From Cellulosimicrobium cellulans (lineage in GTDB: Bacteria > Actinomycetota > Actinomycetes > Actinomycetales > Cellulomonadaceae): a stretch of DNA of 64,000 nucleotides. The stretch spans positions 248,001 to 312,000 of the forward strand of contig NZ_JAMXST010000004.1 in assembly GCF_024124905.1 (NCBI RefSeq). Reading direction: 5' to 3'. This document shows positions 34,101 to 42,392 of this stretch, piece by piece. The notes below the pieces were generated by a model. The model was not told the DNA's origin, ran no database searches, and saw only the letters and a list, made by a program, of their open reading frames with translations. A program made the position numbers and the translations under genes. Position 1 is the first letter of the stretch; each line of letters starts with the position of its first letter.

Positions 34101-35219
34101 GCCGACGCCGTGACGTTCGCGCTCGCCGGCGCGGAGCACGTCGTCGGGCGCGACGGGACGACGAGCGTGGGGGTCGCCGCGGAGGTGACCAAGCGCGCGG
34201 GCGGGTATGACGTCGTCGCGCACCTCCCGCTCGCCGGCGCCGCGCCCGGGGGCACGCTCGCGCTCGACGTGCGCGCGACCGACGGCGGCGCGACGTCCGC
34301 CTGGAACACGCCCGGCGCGACGGGCACGCTGCGCCTGCTCGAGGAGCTGTCCTACCTCGAGGTCGCGCACGCGTCGGCCGCGCCCGCTGTCGACGGCGAC
34401 ATCGACGCCGTGTGGGCGGAGGCGAACGCGCCCGTGACGACCGCGAAGGAGGTCCAGGGGAGCGGCGGCGCGGTCGCGACCGTCCGCACCCTGTGGCGCG
34501 ACCGGACGCTCTACGTGCTCGCCGCGGTCGCCGACCCGGTGGTGGACGTGAGCGGCTCCGACCCGTGGGTGCAGGACTCGGTCGAGGTCTACGTCGACGC
34601 TGGCAACGCCAAGAACGGCGCCTACCGTGACCTGGACACCCAGATCCGCGTGAGCGCCGAGAACGCGGTGTCGTTCGGCACGGGCGACGAGGCGGCGCAG
34701 CGGGCGCGCGTCACGAGCGCGACGACGCGCACGGCCGACGGGTACGTCGTCGAGCTCGCGGTCGACCTCGCCGACCAGGGGGGTGAGGGCACGTTCCACG
34801 GGCTCGACCTCCAGGTCAACGACGCGTCCGCGGGCACGCGCACCGCGATCCGCAACTGGGCGGACCCGTCCGGGGCGGGCTACCAGTCGACGGCGCGCTG
34901 GGGCGTCGCACGGCTCGTCGGCGCGGGCGCGGCGCCCGAGGTCGCGCTCGACGTCGAGGCGTCGGCGCGCTGCCTCGCGGGCAAGGCGTACGTCGCGGTC
35001 CGGGCCACGAACCGCGAGGACGTGCCGGTCGACGTGACGCTCACGACCCCGTACGGGACGCGGACGTTCCCGGCGGTGGCGCCGGGCGCGAACGCGTACC
35101 AGTCCTTCGCGGTCCGCGCGACGTCGGTCCCGGCCACCACGGCCACGATCACGGCAACGCTCGAGACCGGCGGCCCCGCGTCGACGCGCGACATCGCGGT
35201 GGAGGCACGCACCTGCTGA
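31137..35219 (+). CDS. secreted multidomain xylanase: CBM4/9, CE4-type deacetylase, CBM4/9, GH10, CBM9
   Basis: The product is 1,360 aa. A signal peptide (1-35) is followed by a CBM4_9-like sandwich (45-195), a NodB/CE4 domain (220-410), a second CBM4_9 domain (415-580), a GH10 endo-beta-1,4-xylanase (590-920) and CBM9-like and beta-sandwich modules to the end. In GH10, FDVVNEVVSD holds the acid/base Glu (about 720) and VTELDV the nucleophile (about 842). In CE4, LTFDDGP (230-231), FFRAPNGSWG and VVLAHDGGG are present, but motif 2 reads NHSTGYADM, with only the first of the two usual metal-binding His. It should remove acetyl groups from and cut xylan. AAGGGAG precedes the ATG. Confidence 0.92.
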   Translation: MRRTWRTAVAGVLATLVASGGASAAMGMDAMGVSTSAQVDIDIDIVLENDFESATTAPWTARGPVTVALTDAEAHGGSSSLAVTGRTADWHGVATDALALLEPGVAYDVEAWVKLPAGATGSSGVHFTVQETGAAGDAYTWVGGAVATTADGWVEIGGTYTLPAGLTAATLYVEAAPVAGAHPSFLLDDVRVTTVATDPGDVVPGGAVNPVPTPVRLAEGTGDVAALTFDDGPNPGTTPALLDFLAEHDLHAVFCVIGQNVQAPGGAELLRRIVDEGHVLCNHSTGYADMGAWSADQVRADLVENLGILRDALGDPAYPVPFFRAPNGSWGATPEVAVALGMQPLAVVNTISDWETQDVETLTANLRAAMRPGEVVLAHDGGGDRAGTLAAVETVVAERLAAGWDFTFPVGTPPRGGEVLLETGFEDGLGGWVPRAGDATTPSLDLTDVAHGGAQAAVVSGRDGQGDGIGHDVTGLLAAGTTYELSAWVRFAEGQPADDVWLSIARTVDGTTSYSTLAQLSGITSTGWTQITATFPGAAADEALLYLETDYNGDNTSDLLVDDVVLRVPPPPAVEDLTGIKETVDVPVGVAIDSRETSGASSELLLRHFDQITAENHMKPEAWYDEDRTFRTHPEATALMDYAAAHDLRVYGHVLVWHSQTPDWFFEGADGAPLTTSEADRQVLRDRLRTHVFSVAGALADAYGPFGGDNPLTAFDVVNEVVSDGGENPDGLRRSEWFRILGEEYLDLAFAYADEAFNDVYADPAAKERGERPVALFINDYNTEQGGKQDRYRALVERLLARGVPVDGVGHQFHVSLAMPVSALEGAIERFADLPVTQAVTELDVTTGTPVTQANLVEQGYYYRDAFRVFREHADDLYSVTVWGLTDGRSWRVDSGAPLVFDDALKAKPAYHGVVDGELPALLRTADVFAGDVPLDGDAAAAPDWQRLPLHTFAAPGGAAGGEVGFQLRWAPDHLTAFASVDDATADAADAVTFALAGAEHVVGRDGTTSVGVAAEVTKRAGGYDVVAHLPLAGAAPGGTLALDVRATDGGATSAWNTPGATGTLRLLEELSYLEVAHASAAPAVDGDIDAVWAEANAPVTTAKEVQGSGGAVATVRTLWRDRTLYVLAAVADPVVDVSGSDPWVQDSVEVYVDAGNAKNGAYRDLDTQIRVSAENAVSFGTGDEAAQRARVTSATTRTADGYVVELAVDLADQGGEGTFHGLDLQVNDASAGTRTAIRNWADPSGAGYQSTARWGVARLVGAGAAPEVALDVEASARCLAGKAYVAVRATNREDVPVDVTLTTPYGTRTFPAVAPGANAYQSFAVRATSVPATTATITATLETGGPASTRDIAVEARTC
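31254..31272 (+). repeat. hexanucleotide GATATC repeat just after the signal peptide
   Basis: Three GATATC units in a row encode alternating Asp-Ile and form one of the few AT-rich patches in the window. The in-frame 6-bp unit could change length by slippage without breaking the frame. Confidence 0.75.
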
Positions 35220-35338
35220 CCCGCTGACCCGCCAACCCGTCGCCCGCCGACGGCGAGCAGGTGGTCGTGGCCCGTCCGGAGATCCGGACGAGCCGCGACC
35301 GCCTGCTCGGCGGGCACGGATCGCCTGGTCGGCGAACC

Positions 35339-35344
35339 TACGAT
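35339..35344 (+). promoter_or_regulatory. -10 element of mazG, leaderless
   Basis: TACGAT ends 6 nt before the GTG start, so the transcript would begin at the start codon. This geometry decides the start, since the open frame continues upstream. Confidence 0.5.
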
Positions 35345-35350
35345 GACGTG

Positions 35351-36073
35351 GTGACCGCACCCGTGCCCCCGGCTCCTCAGCCCGTGTCCGCGACCGACCC
35401 GCTGCGCGACGTCGTCGCCGTCATGGACCGGCTGTACTCGCCGGGCGGGTGTCCTTGGGACCGCGAGCAGACGCACGAGTCGCTCGTGCGGTACCTGCTG
35501 GAGGAGGCGCACGAGCTCGCCGACGCCATCGAGACCGGCGACCGCGCGGGGATGCGCGAGGAGCTCGGCGACCTGCTGCTCCAGGTGCTCTTCCACGCGC
35601 GCATCGCGAGCGAGGAGCCGGACCCGTTCACGGTCGACGACGTCGCCGCCGACCTCGCGGCGAAGCTCGTGCGACGCCATCCCCACGTGTTCGCCGACGC
35701 CGACGCGACCGACCTGCACGAGCAGTGGGACGCGATCAAGAAGGCCGAGAAGCAGCGCACGTCCGTGCTCGAGGGGATCTCGCACACCCAGGGCGCGCTC
35801 GCCCGCACGCAGAAGGTCCTCTCCCGCGCCGGTCGCGGCGGCCTCGGCGACGTGGTCGGCACGGCGCTCGCGGCGCCGTCGGGCGGTGCGCCCGCCGCGG
35901 TCGGCGACGAGGGCACGACGGCGGACGAGCGGCTGGGGCGCGAGCTGCTCGCCCTCGTCGCGCGCGCCGAGGAGGACGGGCTCGACGCCGAGGCGGCGCT
36001 GCGCGGGGAGCTGCGGCGCGTCGAGGGCGAGATCGTCGCGGCCGAGACGCGGCGCGCGGAGGGGACGGCCTGA
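35351..36073 (+). CDS. mazG: nucleoside triphosphate pyrophosphohydrolase MazG
   Basis: The 240-aa product hydrolyses NTPs/dNTPs to monophosphates and pyrophosphate, cleaning damaged nucleotides. The all-alpha MazG domain starts near residue 18 (LRDVVAVMDRLYSPGGCPWDREQTH). Its Mg-binding motif is complete: LLEEAHEL (ExxE) and, after 16 residues, EELGDLLLQV (ExxD). The later ADLHEQWDAIKKAEK segment is typical of the family. The C-terminal part lacks a full second MazG domain, as in actinobacterial homologues. I choose GTG at 35351: TACGAT (35339-35344) ends 6 nt upstream and no ribosome site exists, so the message is probably leaderless. eno follows after 206 bp. Confidence 0.93.
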   Translation: MTAPVPPAPQPVSATDPLRDVVAVMDRLYSPGGCPWDREQTHESLVRYLLEEAHELADAIETGDRAGMREELGDLLLQVLFHARIASEEPDPFTVDDVAADLAAKLVRRHPHVFADADATDLHEQWDAIKKAEKQRTSVLEGISHTQGALARTQKVLSRAGRGGLGDVVGTALAAPSGGAPAAVGDEGTTADERLGRELLALVARAEEDGLDAEAALRGELRRVEGEIVAAETRRAEGTA

Positions 36074-36161
36074 CCGGGACGTTCGTCCCGATCGTCGTCG
36101 CGCAGGTCCCCGACCCGGGGCCCACGGACCGGACGCAGCGGCGCAGGTCACATCCGGGCAC

Positions 36162-36167
36162 TAGGCT
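36162..36167 (+). promoter_or_regulatory. -10 candidate of eno
   Basis: TAGGCT lies 112 nt before the eno start codon, giving a leader of about 100 nt. No clear -35 is seen. GAAGGAG at 36268-36274 is the ribosome site. Confidence 0.35.
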
Positions 36168-36177
36168 GTGGTCGTAA

Positions 36178-37566
<1,389 letters not shown>

Positions 37567-37603
37567 CCCTCGGGTCACGCACGCCGCCGGGGCGACCCGG
37601 CAC

Positions 37604-37644
37604 CCGGAGCCCGGAGGGCCGCTCGTCGGCCCGCCGGGCTCCGG
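37604..37644 (+). terminator. hairpin terminator after eno
   Basis: A 17-position stem, with a single A/G mismatch between an 11-bp and a 5-bp block, encloses a 7-nt loop 38 bp after the eno stop. It has no T-tract. Confidence 0.7.
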
Positions 37645-37785
37645 CGCGTCCGGGGCCCGGGCGGGCACCCGCACCCCGCCGCAGGTCACGGCCGCGGGTG
37701 AAGATGTCGTGTCGATCGGCTCACGTTCGCGGACGCACCGCGCGTGCTCCCGGGGCCGGGGCCGTCGCGGCAGCACAATCGGGCC

Positions 37786-38637
37786 ATGCCGTCCTCGCGC
37801 CGCCCTCCGCGCCCCGGTGCCCCCGCGCGACCGGGGACCGGGCCTGCGCGCGGGTCCGGGTCGAAGCCGGTGCCCCGGTCCGGCTCGACGGCGTCCGGTG
37901 CGCCTCGTCCCGCGGCCTCGAAGCCGGCCGCGCCGAAGGGCGCGTCGGGCGCGCGGCCGACGTCCGGGAAGAGCGCGGCCACGGGCCGCGCGACCGGGGC
38001 GAAGGCCTCGGCGGGGGCGCGTCGCCCCGCCACGCGCGCGCAGCGGGCACCCTCGCGACGGGCCACCGGCCCCGCGCCGGAGGACCGGCGCCGCAGCCGG
38101 TACGGCTTCCTGCTTCCCGAGGTCGTGACGGTCCGGACCCTCGTGCTGTCCGTCGTCGTGCTGCTCGCCGTGGTGCTGCTGCTGCCCACCCTGCGGGCGT
38201 ACGTCAACCAGACGGGGGAGCTGCGCGAGCTGCGCAACGACCTCGCGCAGGCGCAGGCCCAGCACGACGACCTCCAGTCCGAGCTGGACCGCTGGGACGA
38301 CCAGGCGTACGTCGAGCGCGAGGCCCGCGACCGCCTGAACTTCGTCATGCCGGGCGAGCGGCCGTGGCGCGTGCTCGACCCGGAGACCGTCGTCGACGAC
38401 ATCGACCCGCAGACCGGGCAGACGATCACCGACGGCCCCGTCCAGGGCTACGAGGACGGCACGCCCTGGTACGAGGCGATCTGGGCGTCGGTGCAGGTCG
38501 CGGGCGAGCAGCCGGTGTCGTCGGGAACGGGCGAGGGGGCCGGGGCGGCCGACGACGGGGCTGGCGAGGAGTCCCCGCCCGCGGACGAGGACCCGGCCGG
38601 CGACGGCGCGGCGCCGTCGAGCGGGGAGAATGGGTGA
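37786..38637 (+). CDS. septum formation initiator, FtsB/DivIC family
   Basis: This 283-aa bitopic protein is a member of the FtsQ-FtsL-FtsB cell-division complex. Residues 1-105 form a disordered, basic, Ala/Pro/Ser-rich cytoplasmic tail, much longer than in E. coli FtsB but usual in actinobacteria. One helix follows (about 118-138, VRTLVLSVVVLLAVVLLLPTL), then a coiled coil (NQTGELRELRNDLAQAQAQ ... LQSELDRW) and the family block YVEREARDRLNFVMPGERPW. The C-terminal tail is acidic and Gly-rich. The ATG has CACAAT ending 6 nt upstream rather than a ribosome site. Its stop overlaps a GTG of the next frame. Neighbours eno and DUF501 match the mycobacterial order (Rv1023-Rv1025). Confidence 0.9.
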   Translation: MPSSRRPPRPGAPARPGTGPARGSGSKPVPRSGSTASGAPRPAASKPAAPKGASGARPTSGKSAATGRATGAKASAGARRPATRAQRAPSRRATGPAPEDRRRSRYGFLLPEVVTVRTLVLSVVVLLAVVLLLPTLRAYVNQTGELRELRNDLAQAQAQHDDLQSELDRWDDQAYVEREARDRLNFVMPGERPWRVLDPETVVDDIDPQTGQTITDGPVQGYEDGTPWYEAIWASVQVAGEQPVSSGTGEGAGAADDGAGEESPPADEDPAGDGAAPSSGENG

Positions 38638-38678
38638 CGCGTCGACCCGACGCGCCCGACCGACCCGAAGGAACACCC

Positions 38679-39206
38679 GTGCCCGACGCCCGCCTGGCCA
38701 TCCCCGCCGACGACCCGGACGCCGTCGTCACCGAGCGCGACCTCGAGACCCTCGCGGAGCAGCTCGGGCGCACCCCGCGCGGGGTCGTCGGCATCGCCGC
38801 GCGGTGCCCGTGCGGGCGCCCGCTCGTGGTCCGCACCGCGCCGCGGCTCGAGAACGGCACGCCGTTCCCCACGACCTTCTACCTCACGCACCCCGGTGCC
38901 GTGGCGGCCGCGTCGACGCTCGAGGCGAACGGCGTCATGAAGGAGATGTCGCAGCGCCTCACCGAGGACGAGGAGCTCGCCGCCGCGTACCGGCGTGCGC
39001 ACGAGCACTACCTCGCGCAGCGCGAGGCGCTCGGCCACGTCGAGGAGATCGACGGGATCTCGGCCGGGGGCATGCCCACGCGCGTCAAGTGCCTGCACGT
39101 GCTCGTGGGGCACGCCCTGGCCGCGGGCCCCGGGGTGAACCCGCTGGGCGACGAGGCGCTCGAGCGCGTGCGCGACGTCTGGCGCCCCGACCGCTGCACC
39201 TGCTGA
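38679..39206 (+). CDS. DUF501 family protein
   Basis: The product is 175 aa and belongs to the conserved actinobacterial DUF501 family always found between divIC and ppx; function unknown. Conserved features include LGRTPRGVVGIAARCPCGRPLVV (Cys pair), FPTTFYLTHP, AAASTLEANGVMKEM, and MPTRVKCLHVLVGHALAAGPGVNPLGDEAL, ending in CTC. The Cys spacing suggests metal binding, which is an inference. I choose GTG at 38679 because GAAGGA lies 5-11 nt upstream; a GTG at 38634 overlapping the previous stop would add 15 residues (VTRRPDAPDRPEGTP) and remains possible. Confidence 0.9.
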   Translation: MPDARLAIPADDPDAVVTERDLETLAEQLGRTPRGVVGIAARCPCGRPLVVRTAPRLENGTPFPTTFYLTHPGAVAAASTLEANGVMKEMSQRLTEDEELAAAYRRAHEHYLAQREALGHVEEIDGISAGGMPTRVKCLHVLVGHALAAGPGVNPLGDEALERVRDVWRPDRCTC

Positions 39207-39227
39207 CGCCGTGGCACGCTTGGTCGC

Positions 39228-40262
39228 ATGACCTCTGGCTCCACCTCTCCCCTCACCCGTGACCCGGGCGCGCTCGCCGCGACGGCACCCCCGCCGGCTC
39301 CTGCCGGGCCCGGTGCCTCGCGCGTGGCCGCGATCGACTGCGGCACCAACTCGATCCGCCTGCTCGTCGCGGACGTCGACGCGGCGGCTGGCACGCTCGT
39401 CGACCTCGACCGGCGCATGGAGGTCGTCCGGCTCGGCCAGGGGGTCGACCGCACGGGCCGCCTCGCGCCGGAGGCGCTCGCGCGCACGCTCGACGCCGCG
39501 CGCCGCTACGCCGACGTGATCGCGGAGCTCGGCGCGACGCGCACGCGGTTCGTCGCGACGTCGGCGACGCGGGACGCCGAGAACCGCGACGAGTTCGTCG
39601 CGGGCGTCCTGGCCGCGCTGGGCGTGGAGCCCGAGGTCGTCTCGGGCGAGGAGGAGGCCGCGCTGTCGTTCCGCGGCGCGACGTCGACGGTCGCGGCGCT
39701 GCGTCCGGGCCCCTACGCGGTCGTCGACCTCGGGGGCGGCTCGACCGAGCTCGTGCTCGGCACGACCACGCCCGACGCCGCGTTCTCCATGGACGTCGGG
39801 TGCGTGCGCATGACGGAGCGGCACCTGCGCTCCGACCCGCCGACCGCGGACGAGGAGGCCGCGGCCCGAGCCGACGTGCGGGCCGCGCTCGACGAGGCGG
39901 CGGCCGTCGTCCCGCTGGGCGAGGCGGCGACGCTCGTGGGCCTCGCCGGGTCCGTCACGACGGTGACGGCCCACGCGCTGGGCCTCGCACGGTACGAGCG
40001 GGAGCGGATCGACGGCGCCGTGCTCCCGGTCGACGCGGTCCTCGCGGCGTGCGACGACCTGCTCCACCGCTCGCGCGCCGAGCGCGCCGCGCTCGGCTTC
40101 ATGCACCCGGGCCGCGTGGACGTCATCGGCGCGGGCGCGCTCGTGTGGTCGGAGGTCGTGCGCCGCGTGCGCGACGACGTCGCCGCCGCGGGCGGTTCGC
40201 TCACCGAGGTCGTCACGAGCGAGCACGACATCCTCGACGGGATCGCCTGGTCCCTCGCCTGA
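39228..40262 (+). CDS. ppx: exopolyphosphatase/pppGpp phosphohydrolase (Ppx/GppA)
   Basis: The product is 344 aa of the ASKHA fold. RVAAIDCGTNSIRLLVADV is the phosphate-1 loop, VATSATRDAENRDEF follows, SGEEEAALSFRGA holds the catalytic Glu region, and YAVVDLGGGSTELVLG is the phosphate-2 loop; LVGLAGSVTTVTAHALGL completes the site. The protein corresponds to the short mycobacterial Ppx2/Ppx1 type without the C-terminal HD domain. It degrades polyphosphate and/or pppGpp. The ATG at 39228 follows the DUF501 stop by 21 bp, with no ribosome site and a weak CACGCT hexamer 7 nt upstream. It is followed by a very long palindrome. Confidence 0.92.
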   Translation: MTSGSTSPLTRDPGALAATAPPPAPAGPGASRVAAIDCGTNSIRLLVADVDAAAGTLVDLDRRMEVVRLGQGVDRTGRLAPEALARTLDAARRYADVIAELGATRTRFVATSATRDAENRDEFVAGVLAALGVEPEVVSGEEEAALSFRGATSTVAALRPGPYAVVDLGGGSTELVLGTTTPDAAFSMDVGCVRMTERHLRSDPPTADEEAAARADVRAALDEAAAVVPLGEAATLVGLAGSVTTVTAHALGLARYERERIDGAVLPVDAVLAACDDLLHRSRAERAALGFMHPGRVDVIGAGALVWSEVVRRVRDDVAAAGGSLTEVVTSEHDILDGIAWSLA

Positions 40263-40270
40263 CCCGCCCG

Positions 40271-40328
40271 CCGAACCCGGGGTCGCTCCCCACCCACGCC
40301 GAGGCCTGGGGAGCGACCCCGGGTTCGG
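40271..40328. repeat. 22-bp perfect inverted repeat (REP-like hairpin), copy 1
   Basis: Two perfectly complementary 22-nt arms (40271-40292 and 40307-40328) enclose a 14-nt loop, 9 bp after the ppx stop. The right arm contains GGGAGCGACCCCGGGTTCGG, which recurs exactly at 42253-42272. The fold would stop transcription, but its recurrence suggests a dispersed palindromic element. Confidence 0.88.
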
Positions 40329-40372
40329 CTTCTCCCCGACCAGCATCGGAGTGTCGGTGTGCGTGGTACTGC

Positions 40373-40397
40373 GCATCGCGCGGTAGTGTGCATCGCG
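40373..40397 (+). promoter_or_regulatory. padR promoter with direct repeats
   Basis: GCATCGCG occurs at 40373-40380 and 40390-40397, flanking a TAGTGT -10 at 40384-40389. The repeats are 17 bp apart and lie where a PadR autorepressor would bind. GGAGGG at 40453-40458 is the ribosome site. Confidence 0.45.
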
Positions 40398-40462
40398 TGA
40401 GCCCGTCGTGTCGGCGGGCCGAGTGCCGGGACGGACCAGGGCCACGCCCGACGGAGGGTCGG

Positions 40463-40795
40463 ATGGACACCACGCAGCTGCTCAAGGGGGTGCTCGACGC
40501 CGCGGTCCTCGCGGCGGTCGAGGCCGAGGACGGGTACGGGTACGACGTCGCGCGACGCCTGCGCGCGGCAGGGCTGGACGACGTCGGCGACGCGTCGGTG
40601 TACGGGACGCTCCGGCGCCTGTACGCGAGCGGGGCGCTGACGACGTACGTCGTGCCGTCCGACGCCGGCCCGCACCGCAAGTACTACGGGATCAACGCGC
40701 AGGGGCGGGCGATGCTCGACCTGCACCGCAAGGAGTGGCAGACGTTCGCGGGCACCGTGTCCGCGCTGCTGCGGACCGGAGAGGTGGCCGCCTGA
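40463..40795 (+). CDS. PadR family transcriptional regulator
   Basis: The product is 110 aa, the short PadR subfamily. It starts TTQLLKGVLDAAVLAAVEAEDGYGYDVARRL, the family hallmark (L.G..e..iL..l....YGYel), with the winged helix in SVYGTLRRLYASGAL and the wing HRKYYGINAQGR. It should be a dimeric repressor controlling itself and the overlapping membrane-protein gene. The ATG follows GGAGGG by 4 nt. Its stop shares one base with the next start (TGATG). The inducer is unknown. Confidence 0.93.
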   Translation: MDTTQLLKGVLDAAVLAAVEAEDGYGYDVARRLRAAGLDDVGDASVYGTLRRLYASGALTTYVVPSDAGPHRKYYGINAQGRAMLDLHRKEWQTFAGTVSALLRTGEVAA

Positions 40796-42204
40796 TGAGC
40801 ACGACGACGCCCGCGCAGCAGCCCGCCGGGGCGCCCGTGGGCCTGGCCTTCTACGGGCACGTCCACGCGTACGCGCAGCAGGTGCGCGCGCACCTCGCCG
40901 ACCTGCGGCCGGAGCAGGTCGAGGAGCTCACCGACGGGCTCGAGGCCGACCTCGCCGAGGCGGTCGTCGACGCGCCGGGCGCGCTGCCTCGCCGCAGTGG
41001 TCCCGCTCGTCCGCTGCCCGACGGCGGCCCCGCCGACCCGGGCGGAGCCGTCGCCGACGACACGGGCCTCGACCTCGTCGCGTTCTTCGGCCCGCCGGCG
41101 GAGTACGCCGCCGAGCTGCGGGGCGCCGCGGGGCTCCCGTCCGTCGCCGCGCCGGGCGGCGCGCGCCGCCCCCGCATCGGGCTGCGCGGGCGGCTGCTCG
41201 TGCTCGGCGGGATCCTGTCGTCCGGGTGGCGCTCCCTGTGGCGGCCCGTCACCTCGACGTCCCAGTGGGCCTCCGTCATGGAGTTCCTGCGGACCCTGAC
41301 GCCCGCGTGGTGGATCCTGCGCGGCTGGGTCGTGGCGACGCTCCTGCTCGCGCTGCTCGGCGGCTACCAGGTCGCGGTCCTGCCGCGGGACCTCTCCGCA
41401 CGGGTCGTGGTGCTCGCCGCCGTGGTGGTGAGCGTCCAGTGGGGTCGGGGTCGTTGGCTGCCCACGACCTGGCTGCCCAAGGTCGTGCGCCCGCTGTCCG
41501 TCGCGGCGGCCGTCGCGGCGGTCCCGACCGTGCTCTACGTCACCGCGGCGAGCGCCTCGGTCTCCGTGTCCGGGTGGGACAGCGGCTACCAGCAGGGGTG
41601 GGCCGACGCGAGCGGCGGGACGCAGCCCGTCTCCTACGGCGGCCCCTCGGGGCCGGGCGGCGACGGCGTGTGGGTCGACGGGATGCAGGTCTCCAACCTG
41701 TTCGTCTACGACGCCGCGGGAGACCCCGTGCGCGACGTCCAGATCTTCGACGACCGCGGCCGCCAGGTGCGCACCGTGACCGAGGAGGGCGCCTACGGAC
41801 CGTGGTCGGTGCCCGACGTCGAGGGCGCGTGGTACTTCCAGCCGACGCTCTCGACGGACGGTCGCGAGCGCTGGAACGTCTACCCGCTGCGCGCGGTCGC
41901 GGAGGAGGACGTCGAGTACGCGGACGGCGACGGGCGCCCCGTCCCGGCGACGGGCACGCGCACGCGCGAGATGCCGTGGCCGTTCCTCAAGGCGCCCACC
42001 GCCGTGCCCTCCAGCGTCGGGGCGGACGACGCGACGTCGGGCACGGGCGAGCCGGGCGCCGGCGACGCCGACGACCCCGCGCCGTCCGGCGACGCGACGG
42101 ACCCGGCCGAGGGCACGGCACCCGAGCCCGCGCCGACCCCGCCCGCGGGCGGCACGCAGCCGCAACCGACGGGACCGACCCCCGTCGTCGGCGCGATCGG
42201 CTGA
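40795..42204 (+). CDS. HAAS/DUF1700-like membrane protein paired with PadR
   Basis: The product is 469 aa. The first 60 residues (HVHAYAQQVRAHLADLRPEQVEELTDGLEADLAEAV) resemble the HAAS/DUF1700 signalling module that commonly follows PadR genes. Three or so hydrophobic segments lie at about 165-260 (WWILRGWVVATLLLALLG, VVVLAAVVVSVQW, LSVAAAVAAVPTVLYVTA). The remaining 200 residues, probably extracellular, form a beta-rich part (LFVYDAAGDPVRDVQIFDDRG) and end in a Pro/Thr/Gly-rich acidic tail. The one-base overlap with padR means a single transcript. A membrane stress or envelope sensor regulated by PadR is an inference from the pairing. Confidence 0.75.
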   Translation: MSTTTPAQQPAGAPVGLAFYGHVHAYAQQVRAHLADLRPEQVEELTDGLEADLAEAVVDAPGALPRRSGPARPLPDGGPADPGGAVADDTGLDLVAFFGPPAEYAAELRGAAGLPSVAAPGGARRPRIGLRGRLLVLGGILSSGWRSLWRPVTSTSQWASVMEFLRTLTPAWWILRGWVVATLLLALLGGYQVAVLPRDLSARVVVLAAVVVSVQWGRGRWLPTTWLPKVVRPLSVAAAVAAVPTVLYVTAASASVSVSGWDSGYQQGWADASGGTQPVSYGGPSGPGGDGVWVDGMQVSNLFVYDAAGDPVRDVQIFDDRGRQVRTVTEEGAYGPWSVPDVEGAWYFQPTLSTDGRERWNVYPLRAVAEEDVEYADGDGRPVPATGTRTREMPWPFLKAPTAVPSSVGADDATSGTGEPGAGDADDPAPSGDATDPAEGTAPEPAPTPPAGGTQPQPTGPTPVVGAIG

Positions 42205-42214
42205 CGGAAAGGCG

Positions 42215-42272
42215 CCGAGCCCGGGATCGCTCCCCAGCCGGGGGTCGCCGTCGGGAGCGACCCCGGGTTCGG
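42215..42272. repeat. REP-like hairpin, copy 2
   Basis: Arms at 42215-42234 and 42253-42272 pair over 20 positions with two G-T type mismatches. The right arm is identical over 20 nt to that of the 40271-40328 palindrome, and the loop differs. It sits 10 bp after the stop of the membrane-protein gene. Confidence 0.85.
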
Positions 42273-42380
42273 CCCGTCGGGCCGCGCGGAATGTCGGGTC
42301 TGCCCGGTGCGCAGGGCGGGCGTGGGGCGCGTCACGCCCGTCTGACGGACGCTCCGGCTCGCCTGTGCCGCAACCGGTAA

Positions 42381-42386
42381 TACTCT
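42381..42386 (+). promoter_or_regulatory. -10 element of ndh, leaderless
   Basis: TACTCT ends 6 nt before the ATG at 42393, and no Shine-Dalgarno sequence precedes it. Transcription is expected to start at the A of the ATG. Confidence 0.55.
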
Positions 42387-42392
42387 GGAACC

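Noticed and set aside
38634-38678. GTG at 38634 as the DUF501 start
   Set aside because: It overlaps the previous stop (GTGA), which is attractive, but GAAGGA is correctly spaced only for the GTG at 38679 and the extra 15 residues look non-conserved. It remains an alternative.
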